Source of the DNA: Harmothoe impar
Lineage: Eukaryota; Annelida; Polychaeta; Phyllodocida; Polynoidae
Direction of reading: 5' to 3'
DNA length: 64,000 nt
NCBI GenBank assembly: GCA_947462335.1
Contig: OX381719.1
Location: 69,057,534-69,121,533 of the forward strand
Shown here: in pieces, positions 60,801 through 63,987 of the stretch
How positions within the stretch are numbered: the first letter of the stretch is position 1
Layout of the letters: each line of letters begins with the position of its first letter
Program-made: the position numbers and the translations under genes
Notes under the pieces: model-generated
Databases searched by the model: none
What the model was told of the DNA's origin: nothing
What the model saw: the letters and a program-made list of their open reading frames with translations, nothing else

Positions 60801-63578
60801 ATTATGCTGAGTCATCATTTCTTTGTGCTGAGTCATCAGCTCTGTACTCAGGTCCTCAAACTCTTCGGTGTTGGTGACCTCGTTGTTATCGTCGGCGTTA
60901 ATGACCTTATTGTCCTGCTCGTTGATGGATACTTCTAGTGGCTTCCTGTCAGGGGTGGAGGTACAGGAGCTGTCGTCGTTCCCGCTGCCTTCCTCCTTAG
61001 TATTATAACCACGTCCACTTTTACTGCTGCCCCCCTCTGTCTCACTGCTCTCACTGGGTGTACTCCTGTCCTGCCTCACACTGTCCTGTTTCAAACTGTC
61101 CTGTTTTAGACTGTCTAGTTTTAGCCCGTCCTGTTTTAGCCCGTCCTGTCTGGCGGCGTCCTGCTCCAACTTAAGGCCGAGTGGACACTTGTGCTGGGTG
61201 CTGATGATGCAGGCGTCGCTGGTCTCGGTGTAGGTGTAGATGTCCTGTTGACACTTAAGGCAGGTGGAGGGGCGGGCGCGGTGTAGCTGGATGCTGTTAT
61301 TCACGATGGGGCTCCCTGAGCGACTCCTGCAGATAGACAGCCCTGTCACACTGCGGGACGACAACCCCGAGTCTGAGCTACGTCCCGACTCACTACTCGG
61401 GCTCTTACGGTCCGACGGGGTTTTAAGTTTCTCTACTAGCGCCAATGTGTGTTGACCACCGCAGGATACTGATAGCACCTGCCGGCCTTCTAAGTACTCG
61501 ATTTTCTGCGGCGCCAGCGCCTTTTCTAGTTTATTGAGGCCGAGTTGTACACCAGAGCCCCAGCTCCAGATTTCTCCTACATCGCTCACCACACAGGTGT
61601 GGAGCTCCCCACAGGAGATCTGTGCCACGGTGACCCGCATCTCCTCCCCGGTCATGCTGTGTGTGCAGGGGGTCAGTGTCTCTGTGATCTTCACCAGGCG
61701 TGGCTCAGGGAAGCGTCCCACCTGCCCGATGCCACACTGCCCGCTGGTCGAGTCCCCCCAGCAGTACACATCACCCCCAAACGTCACCGCCCCCGTGTGG
61801 GTCGCTCCACACGAGATGTCCAACACTTCCTGGTCTGAAATATGGCAGCAATAAAAGTCAGTTAGATATCAAGTTTTCTTTGTTTGACAAGGTTAAACCT
61901 GCTCTATTGGGCTTTGTACAAAATAAGTCTACTTTAACTATCATGTTTCCACCATACATCAAGCTAAGAAATATAGACCCAGCTTACATCACTGACCTAA
62001 GATATTGTTTACATTTTCCATCCTTTCCTCCCTACATAATTTACTCAAGTTATCTAAAATTACTTTTCTTTTCAACCTGTTTGACAAGATGGCTCTTTTC
62101 CAACATATCAATTTTTCTCTGATTGCCTTACCCTTGAGTGCCTCTACAAGGACAGGTTCTGACCTTGAGTCCCTCTACAAGGACGGGTTCTGACTTACCC
62201 TTGAGTCCCTCTACAAGGACGGGTTCTGACCTTGAGTCCCTTTACGAGGACAGGTTCTGACCTTGAGTCCCTCTACAAGGACAGGTTCTGACATTGAGTC
62301 CCTCTACAAGGACAGGGTCTGACCTTGAGTCCCTCTACAAGGACAGGTTCTGACCTTGAGTCCCTCTACAAGGACGGGTTCTGACTTACCCTTGAGTCCC
62401 TCTACAAGGACGGGTTCTGACCTTGAGTCCCTCTACAAGGACAGGTTCTGACCTTGAGTCCCTCTACAAGGACAGGTTCTGACCTTGAGTCCCTCTACAA
62501 GGACATGTTCTGACCTTGAGTCCCTCTACAAGGACGGGTTCTGACTTACCCTTGAGTCCCTCTACAAGGACGGGTTCTGACCTTGAGTCCCTTTACGAGG
62601 ACAGGTTCTGACCTTGAGTCCCTCTACAAGGACAGGTTCTGACATTGAGTCCCTCTACAAGGACAGGGTCTGACCTTGAGTCCCTCTACAAGGACATGTT
62701 CTGACCTTGAGTCCCTCTACAAGGACGGGTTCTGACTTACCCTTGAGTCCCTCTACAAGGACGGGTTCTGACCTTGAGTCCCTCTACAAGGACAGGTTCT
62801 GACCTTGAGTCCCTCTACAAGGACAGGTTCTGACCTTGAGTCCCTCTACAAGGACATGTTCTGACCTTGAGTCCCTCTACAAGGACGGGTTCTGACTTAC
62901 CCTTGAATCCCTCTACCAGGACGGGTTCTGACCTTGAGTCCCTCTACAAGGACAGGTTCTGACTTACCCTTGAATCCCTCTACCAGGACGGGTTCTGACC
63001 TTGAGTCCCTCTTCAAGGACAGGTTCTGACTTACCCTTGAGTCCCTCTACAATGACAGGTTCTGACTTACCCTTGAGTCCCTCTACAAGGACGGGTTCTG
63101 ACTTACCCTTGAATCCCTCTACCAGGACGGGTTCTGACCTTGAGTCCCTCTTCAAGGACAGGTTCTGACTTACCCTTGAGTCCCTCTACAAGGACGGGTT
63201 CTGACTTACCCTTGAGTCCCTCTACAAGGACAGGTTCTGACCTTGAGTCCCTCTACAAGGACAGGTTCTGACCTTGAGTCCCTCTACAAGGACAGGTTCT
63301 GACCTTGAGTCCCTCTACGAGGACGGGTTCTGACTTACCCTTGAGTCCCTCTACAAGGACAGGTTCTGACCTTGAGTCCCTCTACAAGGACAGGTTCTGA
63401 CCTTGAGTCCCTCTACAAGGACAGGTTCTGACTTACCCTTGAGTCCCTCTACGAGGACGGGTTCCTTGAGGGAGTCGGTGAAGGTGCCGTTGCCGAGCTG
63501 TCCGTGCTGGTTGTTGCCGTAGGTGTAGACCTCCAGGTCCCGGGTCAGGAAGGCGCAGTGCTTGGCACCAATAGACAC
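660..63578 (-). CDS. ALS2: Alsin (ALS2), spliced, partial at both ends: 22 exons
   Basis: Join on the minus strand, 5' to 3': 63578-63437, 61834-59915, 59091-58995, 58712-58616, 25886-25693, 25442-25382, 24234-24063, 18325-18243, 18020-17848, 14284-14119, 12884-12753, 12234-12106, 9379-9309, 8915-8849, 7890-7694, 5618-5553, 5311-5219, 4445-4270, 4009-3900, 3614-3537, 3264-3110, 833-660. All junctions are AG/GT and all phases agree across 4,553 nt. The order RCC1 repeats, DH, PH, eight MORN motifs, then a linker matches alsin and no other family I know. In vertebrates alsin is a cytosolic and endosomal GEF: VPS9 with MORN acts on RAB5 and the DH/PH module relates to RAC1. Human alsin has 1,657 residues; this protein is larger because of a long disordered insert in W2. 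The start codon and the VPS9 domain lie outside the window. Exon edges were read by eye; no transcript data were available. Confidence 0.93.
834..2937. repeat. Minisatellite, ~36-bp unit, at acceptor of W22
   Basis: About 58 imperfect units with the core aaagataccagacataact followed by acacatgtcacac. The core includes the complement of the W22 polypyrimidine tract (GGTATCTTTGTG), so the array grew from the 3' splice site. CA-dinucleotide runs vary between units. Stop-free frames run through it on both strands but reflect the repeat only. Confidence 0.95.
3110..3264 (-). CDS. ALS2: Alsin exon W21: end of MORN region
   Basis: 155 nt, phase 0 in, phase 2 out; acceptor tatgttacag, donor GTAAGC. 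It encodes [20 protein letters not shown] then [13 protein letters not shown], aligned with human [24 protein letters not shown]. A polar linker ending SLGLLP follows. Confidence 0.92.
3537..3614 (-). CDS. ALS2: Alsin exon W20: MORN motif 8
   Basis: 78 nt, phase 0 both sides; acceptor gtccttcag, donor GTGAGT. It encodes [20 protein letters not shown] then PNLHGK. Confidence 0.9.
3900..4009 (-). CDS. ALS2: Alsin exon W19: MORN motifs 6 and 7
   Basis: 110 nt, phase 1 in, phase 0 out; acceptor cacctgcag, donor GTAAGT. It encodes [20 protein letters not shown] and [13 protein letters not shown], closely following the human [15 protein letters not shown] segment. Confidence 0.92.
4270..4445 (-). 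CDS. ALS2: Alsin exon W18: MORN motifs 4 and 5
   Basis: 176 nt, phase 2 in, phase 1 out; acceptor accttcag, donor GTACAC. It encodes [20 protein letters not shown] and, after a loop [26 protein letters not shown]. The first ~35 bases of this exon, with the acceptor, are repeated in degenerate form just upstream (4,446-4,735). Confidence 0.93.
4446..4735. repeat. 38-bp repeat with partial copies of exon W18
   Basis: Units share cctgaaggtacataatgaca and cttaaagtacccctc. Three units (about 4,505-4,545, 4,640-4,675 and 4,695-4,733) also hold degenerate copies of the W18 5' edge (…tcgtacacgtctccgttac) with the ccttcag acceptor. The duplication therefore covers 3' splice site plus coding edge. Confidence 0.88.
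4736..5060. other. Alsin intron between W18 and W17, no feature seen
   Basis: Unique, AT-leaning sequence without coding signal, repeat or element that I recognise. Confidence 0.6.
5061..5227. repeat. Two-copy ~83-bp duplication spanning the W17 donor
   Basis: gtactagtctactctgacac at 5,061 recurs at 5,145, and both copies run to cacctacttgtagttg, which is donor plus the last ~10 exon bases. Copies differ at a few sites. It is the smallest of the junction duplications in this gene. Confidence 0.85.
5219..5311 (-). CDS. ALS2: Alsin exon W17: MORN motif 3
   Basis: 93 nt, phase 2 in, phase 2 out; acceptor ttgtttcag, donor GTAGGT. It encodes [20 protein letters not shown] then [10 protein letters not shown]. 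The donor and last ~10 exon bases are duplicated once, about 83 bp downstream. Confidence 0.9.
5553..5618 (-). CDS. ALS2: Alsin exon W16: MORN motif 2
   Basis: 66 nt, phase 2 in, phase 2 out; acceptor tctgtgatag, donor GTAAGA. It encodes [20 protein letters not shown](HG), a complete MORN unit. Confidence 0.9.
5964..6037 (+). repeat. tRNA-Gly(UCC)-derived sequence (SINE head or tRNA pseudogene)
   Basis: It has a Pol III A box (TAGTCTAGTGG, 5,973-5,983) and B box (GGTTCGGTTCC, 6,016-6,026), an anticodon loop CTTCCAC giving UCC, and a T arm with one mismatch (C-C). The acceptor arms do not pair (5' CCCGAGA against 3' ACGATGC) and the anticodon stem has a G-A mismatch. This is not a working tRNA gene. 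The unrelated downstream tail suggests a tRNA-derived SINE, though I see no clear end or target duplication. Confidence 0.7.
6421..6625 (+). repeat. Direct repeat, copy 1, carrying promoter and first exon
   Basis: About 205 bp that recurs at 7,270-7,463. Shared landmarks are cctattaagcaggcct, aaataaagacgatatagg, a G tract, accggaagtgagt, and the ATG-containing segment ending gatgcaggttaataaattg. Copy 1 keeps its CpGs better and is taken as the less decayed one. Confidence 0.85.
6530..6554 (+). promoter_or_regulatory. NRF1-like and ETS/GABP-like sites, TATA-less promoter
   Basis: ggcgcaggcgcaca resembles an NRF1 site (GCGCATGCGC type) and accggaagtga is a consensus ETS/GABP site. The pair sits 20-45 bp upstream of an ATG in good context (tgtcATGG), the layout of a housekeeping core promoter. 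The second copy keeps the ETS site but has the NRF1 site changed to gcgcatgtgcac. Confidence 0.55.
6573..7329 (+). CDS. Possible two-exon gene of a mobile or captured unit, unknown CxxC protein
   Basis: Proposed join 6573-6606 and 6842-7329 (173 residues). Exon 1 reads [11 protein letters not shown] plus one base, then GTTAAT. Exon 2 follows a pyrimidine-rich acceptor (ctgtcttcttttgag) and restores the frame (G+GA). It encodes [20 protein letters not shown], then a Gln/Gly/Pro-rich stretch, then a charged coiled-coil-like helix ([20 protein letters not shown]). The open frame has no stop for 162 codons although it lacks an early ATG of its own, which is why splicing is suggested. The stop lies inside the second direct repeat. 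I do not recognise the family; it may be a gag-like or domesticated fragment. Transcription is unproven. Confidence 0.4.
7270..7463 (+). repeat. Direct repeat, copy 2
   Basis: About 194 bp matching 6,421-6,625, with small gaps (one GCG codon missing after ATG, shorter 5' part, longer G tract). The two copies flank ~645 bp of internal sequence like terminal or pseudo-terminal repeats. I found no convincing tRNA primer site, polypurine tract or target-site duplication. Confidence 0.85.
7694..7890 (-). CDS. ALS2: Alsin exon W15: PH C-terminal helix and MORN motif 1
   Basis: Phase 0 in, phase 2 out; acceptor cctgctacag, donor GTAAGT. It opens with [17 protein letters not shown], the PH C-terminal helix with its invariant Trp. 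A linker follows, then [20 protein letters not shown] and GKLHG, the first MORN motif. The 31-bp array at 7,897-8,735 begins six bases upstream of the exon. Confidence 0.93.
7897..8735. repeat. 31-bp minisatellite at acceptor of W15
   Basis: About 27 units of gtgttatacatgtattatac plus tgtatgtatag, very regular. The first unit merges with the W15 acceptor complement (ctgtagcaggtgttatac), so the array is anchored at the 3' splice site. On the minus strand every unit has an ACATACAG that could mimic an acceptor. Confidence 0.95.
8849..8915 (-). CDS. ALS2: Alsin exon W14: PH domain
   Basis: 67 nt, phase 2 in, phase 0 out; acceptor gacaccag, donor GTAGGA. It encodes [20 protein letters not shown](EK), the PH strand preceding the C-terminal helix (human [22 protein letters not shown]). 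Confidence 0.88.
9309..9379 (-). CDS. ALS2: Alsin exon W13: PH domain
   Basis: 71 nt, phase 0 in, phase 2 out; acceptor ggtttcag, donor GTGAGT. It encodes [20 protein letters not shown], matching the human 'HHVFPLATLWAEPL' strand pair of the PH domain. Confidence 0.87.
9380..10545. other. Alsin intron W12/W13, left part, no feature seen
   Basis: AT-rich unique sequence, no coding signal on either strand that I trust and no repeat. Confidence 0.6.
10546..10925. repeat. 15-bp minisatellite (ccttagacctgaggg type)
   Basis: About 25 degenerate 15-bp units alternating cttagatctgagg and cttagtgctgagg. It is in mid-intron and not attached to a splice site. The 15-bp period makes open frames on both strands (Leu/Arg/Ser-rich), which are not genes. 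Confidence 0.9.
11102..11425. mobile_element. MITE, PIF/Harbinger-like, with G-tract repeats
   Basis: Terminal inverted repeats start GGGAGTGATCATTT and extend to the complementary caggggggggg…/cccccccctg blocks (about 45 bp each). They are flanked by a 3-bp TAA duplication (11,099-11,101 and 11,426-11,428), the TWA target typical of PIF/Harbinger. Inside are tandem G-run plus caaaaaaatttggacccc units. No transposase. Confidence 0.78.
12106..12234 (-). CDS. ALS2: Alsin exon W12: start of PH domain
   Basis: 129 nt, phase 0 both sides; acceptor atgttgtcag, donor GTGAGC. It encodes [17 protein letters not shown] then [19 protein letters not shown]. The 'RxLxxES…RFxxxWFILFxDxxVH' pattern gives the first three strands of the PH domain and is close to human alsin. 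Confidence 0.93.
12265..12700. repeat. Tandem duplications in W11/W12 intron
   Basis: First come about three ~59-bp copies with actcacaaggaactatt and acaaatatgtcaaaaa. A ~150-bp duplication follows (cttaatatataatataata … actaggtaggcatttt at about 12,410-12,545 and 12,560-12,690). They fill the intron between W12 and W11 without reaching either splice site. Confidence 0.82.
12753..12884 (-). CDS. ALS2: Alsin exon W11: DH to PH connector
   Basis: 132 nt, phase 0 both sides; acceptor aatgttgcag, donor GTAAGT. It encodes [20 protein letters not shown] and [13 protein letters not shown], corresponding to the human stretch that ends GFWKTFPGK before the PH domain. Confidence 0.88.
13015..13115. 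mobile_element. Short MITE, family 'ttcgcgg', copy 1
   Basis: An imperfect inverted repeat (aacactgtataaattttcgc against gaaaatatgtacagtgt) encloses tttccatttccgcgaaattc. The same core recurs at 28,784-28,946 and 30,179-30,326. Confidence 0.6.
13320..14118. repeat. 23/44-bp minisatellite at donor of W10
   Basis: The 23-bp unit is ttactgaggggtagcagtag plus tac. The 44-bp unit adds cgcagggcgatcttactgct, which is W10 coding sequence (SKIALRYPS region). Each unit carries cttactgagggg, the complement of the W10 exon end and GT donor. About 25 units lie between the true donor and 13,320. Confidence 0.95.
14119..14284 (-). CDS. ALS2: Alsin exon W10: DH domain, conserved helix
   Basis: Phase 2 in, phase 0 out; acceptor tgttttcag, donor GTAAGT. 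It encodes [16 protein letters not shown], then [20 protein letters not shown] and SKIALRYPS. 'LxxLMxxPLxRLxxYxxLL' is the best conserved DH helix (the GTPase-contacting one). The last ~33 nt and the donor are copied many times in the array at 13,320-14,118. Confidence 0.93.
14285..17847. other. Alsin intron W9/W10, mostly featureless
   Basis: It contains a 15-bp gtgtgagtgtaatat microsatellite (14,712-14,982) and a short gtgggtgtgggtgagcagg repeat (15,180-15,252). The rest is unique. A 68-codon open segment on the plus strand at 16,146-16,354 has codon-like composition but no recognised family. I see no further alsin exon, and none is required by phase. Confidence 0.6.
14712..14982. repeat. 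15-bp low-complexity repeat (gtgtgagtgtaatat)
   Basis: GT-rich short tandem repeat about 430 bp from exon W10, not joined to a splice site. Units range from 10 to 15 bp. Confidence 0.9.
17848..18020 (-). CDS. ALS2: Alsin exon W9: DH domain
   Basis: Phase 0 in, phase 2 out; acceptor tcctcacag, donor GTATGA. It encodes [20 protein letters not shown] then [19 protein letters not shown]. The pattern 'LDxYxxYCxxxxNFLxxGGF' of human alsin DH is recognisable, which makes this the core RAC-GEF-like segment. Confidence 0.9.
18243..18325 (-). CDS. ALS2: Alsin exon W8: DH domain helix
   Basis: 83 nt, phase 1 in, phase 0 out; acceptor ttgtcttacag, donor GTAAGT. It encodes [20 protein letters not shown] followed by AFQQIIDA, an amphipathic helix of the Dbl-homology domain. 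The phase matches W7 even though the two exons are separated by the largest DH-region array. Confidence 0.88.
18570..18615 (-). repeat. Far-end copy of W7 exon edge and donor
   Basis: ctgacagcaggaatggcttc and aggatggcagccatcatgg match the last ~43 nt of W7 plus GTACC donor, 5.5 kb away from the true exon. It marks the distal end of the array that grew from W7. The translated edge is [12 protein letters not shown], against [12 protein letters not shown] in W7. Confidence 0.85.
18590..23660. repeat. 24/17-bp minisatellite, ~5 kb
   Basis: About 200 units with the core catcatggtacatgtgacag followed by ctga; a 17-bp variant lacks acagctg. Periodic variants (tcacgg, gttgac, catcgtgtt) form higher-order blocks: 20,262-20,851 recurs at 21,355-21,944 (offset 1,093 bp). 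Stop-free frames such as MYHDVSCH repeats exist on both strands but are only the unit translated. Confidence 0.96.
23700..24062. repeat. 62/35-bp repeat joined to donor of W7
   Basis: Three ~62-bp units contain the W7 exon edge (ctgagagcaggaagggcctc, aggatggcagccatcatggt) plus acatggtgtgtatggt. They are followed by ~35-bp units (cctacctgacatcatggtac, atggtgtgtatggta) in which most exon sequence is deleted. The last unit merges with the true donor at 24,062. Confidence 0.93.
24063..24234 (-). CDS. ALS2: Alsin exon W7: last RLD strand and start of DH region
   Basis: Phase 0 in, phase 1 out; acceptor cgtgttgcag, donor GTAGGT. It encodes [13 protein letters not shown], a last RCC1-type strand, then a helical stretch [16 protein letters not shown] and [12 protein letters not shown] leading into the DH domain, as in human alsin. 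A MITE ends 26 nt upstream of the acceptor, and the 5.5-kb array at 18,570-24,062 starts at its donor. Confidence 0.9.
24261..24478. mobile_element. MITE with CCGTAAATTCTCGCGTA inverted ends
   Basis: The left end CCGTAAATTCTCGCGTA and the right end complementary to it are flanked by TA on both sides. Inside are several cggcttatacgcgag blocks. A degraded relative in the other orientation is at about 27,790-27,925 (ccctatataggcatg). It ends 26 nt before the acceptor of exon W7. Confidence 0.78.
24940..25344 (+). mobile_element. Solo LTR, probably Ty3/gypsy type
   Basis: 405 bp starting TGTAGGGG and ending TTACA, flanked by a 4-bp duplication cata (24,936-24,939 and 25,345-25,348). It has a TATA box (gtatatatag, about 25,083) and AATAAA (25,237-25,242) in the order expected of U3-R-U5. 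There are no internal genes or second LTR nearby, so this is a recombined solo LTR. The orientation is inferred from TATA and poly(A) order. Confidence 0.65.
25382..25442 (-). CDS. ALS2: Alsin exon W6: end of RLD, short charged exon
   Basis: A 61-nt exon, phase 2 in and phase 0 out, acceptor ttctgaccag, donor GTGAGA. It encodes [20 protein letters not shown](K), which fills the spot where human alsin has a polar loop followed by a hydrophobic strand. It was found because W5 and W7 are phase-incompatible without it (2 against 0). A solo LTR sits 38 bases into the following intron. Confidence 0.82.
25693..25886 (-). CDS. ALS2: Alsin exon W5: RCC1 blade
   Basis: Phase 0 in, phase 2 out; acceptor tgtctgcag, donor GTCAGT. 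It encodes [14 protein letters not shown], then a blade ending [12 protein letters not shown] and LYTGKQP. It is separated from W4 by a 32.7-kb intron that is mostly minisatellite. Confidence 0.92.
25887..27030. other. Alsin W4/W5 intron, proximal part with palindromic debris
   Basis: No alsin exon is seen. It has a short gagttactcactggc repeat (26,170-26,220), an inverted-repeat element at 26,280-26,512, and at 26,680-27,000 several copies of atgcatgaatgcag in both orientations. Confidence 0.6.
26280..26512. mobile_element. Inverted-repeat element (MITE-like)
   Basis: The left catcaatgtgcctcgacatg and the complement of the right tgtagaggcacatcaatg form ~24-bp imperfect terminal repeats. The interior has repeated tgtgtcgattttta. 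No clear target duplication. Confidence 0.5.
27115..27184 (+). promoter_or_regulatory. AP-1-like site and TATA box upstream of nested gene
   Basis: TGAGTCA at 27,115-27,121 and gatatataca at 27,175-27,184 lie 135 and 75 bp before the ATG at 27,256. A start site ~30 bp after the TATA would give a ~45-nt leader. Positions fit a regulated TATA promoter; no functional evidence. Confidence 0.45.
27256..29107 (+). CDS. Nested plus-strand gene, small unknown protein
   Basis: Proposed join 27256-27613, 28636-28681, 29050-29107 (153 residues). Donors are GTGAGT and GTAAGT; acceptors are tgtattcag and attacagag. Phases fit. The protein starts [20 protein letters not shown], has [16 protein letters not shown] and [20 protein letters not shown], continues [15 protein letters not shown] and ends [11 protein letters not shown]. 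It is rich in short beta-type segments and Trp, with no signal peptide or membrane span. I do not recognise a family. It lies antisense inside the 32.7-kb alsin intron, has a TATA promoter upstream and AATAAA at 29,412. If the alternative acceptor at 29,048 is used, a stop comes after about ten residues. Exon 1 is the firm part; exon 3 is the least certain. Confidence 0.6.
27790..27925. mobile_element. Degraded relative of the 24.26-kb MITE
   Basis: acccttgtataagctgcacc and ctatataggcatggttggt match the 24,261-24,478 element in opposite orientation, with CpGs lost. It lies in intron 1 of the nested gene. Confidence 0.55.
27955..28585. repeat. ~16-bp minisatellite (cagaaccagagacccc)
   Basis: About 39 units, purine/cytosine on the plus strand and G-run rich on the minus strand. 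It occupies most of the first intron of the nested gene. Stop-free minus-strand frames (Gly/Ser/Leu/Trp-rich) are repeat translations. Confidence 0.95.
28784..28946. mobile_element. Short MITE, family 'ttcgcgg', copy 2
   Basis: Ends CTGTAAAC … GTTTACAG flanked by TA. The right part (cgcagattttcatttccatg, aattatgtacagtgcga) matches the copies at 13,015 and 30,179. It sits in intron 2 of the nested gene. Confidence 0.65.
29412..29417 (+). terminator. Poly(A) signal AATAAA, possible end of nested gene
   Basis: First canonical AATAAA after the proposed stop at 29,107 (305 nt downstream). Support is positional only. Confidence 0.35.
29471..29727. mobile_element. Diverged relative of the 11.1-kb MITE
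   Basis: The right end (complement GGCAGTGTTC, followed by TTA) and cccaccacccctgtt match the 11,102-11,425 element in the reverse sense. The left end gtgttcatttataaattaca is the partner repeat. The interior keeps G/C runs and aaaggggtcagaattt. Confidence 0.6.
30179..30326. mobile_element. Short MITE, family 'ttcgcgg', copy 3
   Basis: atattttcgcggatttcc and cggaattcatgaaaatatgt match copies 1 and 2. The right end is aaatacatttacagta. It borders the giant array. Confidence 0.6.
38915..39001 (-). pseudogene. Second displaced copy of alsin exon W4
   Basis: As far as I can read, identical to the copy at 51,776 and sharing its four differences from the authentic exon. It lies 12,861 bp away at the same position within a large duplicated block, so it arose by duplication of the array block rather than by a new exon capture. 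Confidence 0.85.
51776..51862 (-). pseudogene. Displaced copy of alsin exon W4 inside minisatellite
   Basis: The 87 bases match the 3' part of W4 with four substitutions, three synonymous and one changing TAGS to TVGS. The donor (GTAAGG) is intact. The 5' 10 nt and acceptor are replaced by array sequence (ctataaacaag). Splicing at that AG would put the copy out of frame with W3, so it is read as a pseudo-exon. Confidence 0.85.
58616..58712 (-). CDS. ALS2: Alsin exon W4: RCC1 blade, authentic copy
   Basis: Phase 2 in, phase 0 out; acceptor tgttgtag, donor GTAAGG. It encodes [19 protein letters not shown], the buried strand of an RCC1 blade, and joins [14 protein letters not shown] of W5. This copy is taken as the functional one because its 5' part (ARG-THR-PRO-CYS-CYS) has a normal acceptor and fits the phase of W3. 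Two more copies lacking the 5' part lie inside the downstream array (51,776 and 38,915). The array begins 7 bases into the intron. Confidence 0.92.
58995..59091 (-). CDS. ALS2: Alsin exon W3: RCC1 blade
   Basis: Phase 1 in, phase 2 out; acceptor ttgacacag, donor GTACGC. It encodes [20 protein letters not shown], a textbook RCC1 motif (xxWGxGxxGQLGHGD), preceded by the end of the disordered insert. The final AG of the exon joins A of W4 to give Arg. Confidence 0.92.
59129..59423. mobile_element. AT-rich MITE with GGCCAAA ends and TTA duplication
   Basis: Left GGCCAAATTTTAAAAAAAAA then tgtttcaggt; right side complementary (acctgaaaca … ttttttttttggcc). TTA on both sides suggests a PIF/Harbinger-type 3-bp target. 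It lies in the W2/W3 intron (59,092-59,914), whose remainder shows a tacagtactgtgtcaaca duplication and nothing else. Confidence 0.6.
59915..61834 (-). CDS. ALS2: Alsin exon W2: RCC1 blades plus long disordered insert
   Basis: A single 1,920-nt exon, phase 1 in and phase 1 out, acceptor atatttcag, donor GTAAGT. The first ~135 codons hold RCC1 blades ([49 protein letters not shown]). The rest, about 500 residues, is Ser/Gln/Asp-rich and low in hydrophobics, as expected for a disordered insertion between blades. It contains a cysteine cluster (61185-61262), a 5-residue LKQD-type repeat (about 61,060-61,170), an 8-residue MTQHKE-like repeat (about 60,770-60,850) and a short QQEDVLT duplication. 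Human alsin also has an insert in its propeller, but a shorter one. GC content is clearly higher here than in the surrounding introns. Confidence 0.93.
61185..61262 (-). other. Cysteine cluster CxxC-x13-C-x7-C in alsin insert
   Basis: Within exon W2 the residues CLKC, then a C 14 residues later, then C 8 residues after that (…QHKCPLG) form a compact possible metal-binding cluster inside an otherwise disordered stretch. From memory the human alsin insert has a comparable CPxC…CCPLG segment, which suggests a conserved small element. Function unknown. Confidence 0.55.
62126..63436. repeat. 31/36-bp minisatellite at donor of W1
   Basis: About 40 units of gtccctctacaaggacaggt plus tctgaccttga (31 bp) or tctgacttacccttga (36 bp). 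The 36-bp type is a copy of the W1 3' edge ([10 protein letters not shown]) together with GTAAGT. About a dozen donor copies follow the real one at 63,436. Runs of 36-bp units stay in frame with the exon. Confidence 0.96.
63437..63578 (-). CDS. ALS2: Alsin exon W1: RCC1 repeat
   Basis: Phase 0 in, one base out. The acceptor reads gtgtttcag and the donor GTAAGT. The peptide has the RCC1 signature: [10 protein letters not shown], then [15 protein letters not shown], then the blade-closing EPVLVEGLK. This is an early propeller blade; upstream exons are beyond the right edge. The last 30 nt of the exon plus its donor are the seed of the adjoining minisatellite (62,126-63,436), so several downstream GTAAGT copies could compete with the true donor. 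Confidence 0.93.
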
Positions 63579-63624
63579 CTGAAACACCAGCAGCATGGGT
63601 CAGGCCAAGTCTCACCAAATAGGG

Positions 63625-63987
63625 ACAAGTTTGAAGTCTATGACCAGGTACAATCTATGACCAGGTACAATCTATGACCAGGTGCAATGTATGAATAGGT
63701 GCAATCTATGACCAAGTGCCATCTATGACCAAGTGCCAAGGGCAACCTATGATGAGTACAATCTATGACCTGCAAGCTTGAATCTGAAAAATTATTATTA
63801 AAAACTCGAAATTAGTATCATAAAGTCCTAAAACATCGATTTACTTTTCCCAGTCATTTCTATGTAGGTCTGCCCTAAATAAGCCTTTTTTTCATGCTAG
63901 TCATAGATTGGACCTGGTGGTAGATTGCACCCGGTCATAGATTGCACCCAGTCTTAGATTGCACTTGGTCATAGACTTTCAACTTGT
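63625..63987. mobile_element. Foldback element with repeat-bearing inverted arms
   Basis: The left arm starts acaagtttgaagtctatgac and the right arm ends with its complement (gtcatagactttcaacttgt). Both arms are built of 10-20-bp gaccaggtgcaatctat units, with a loop of ~120 bp. It lies in the intron upstream of W1. No transposase and no clear target duplication. Confidence 0.65.
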
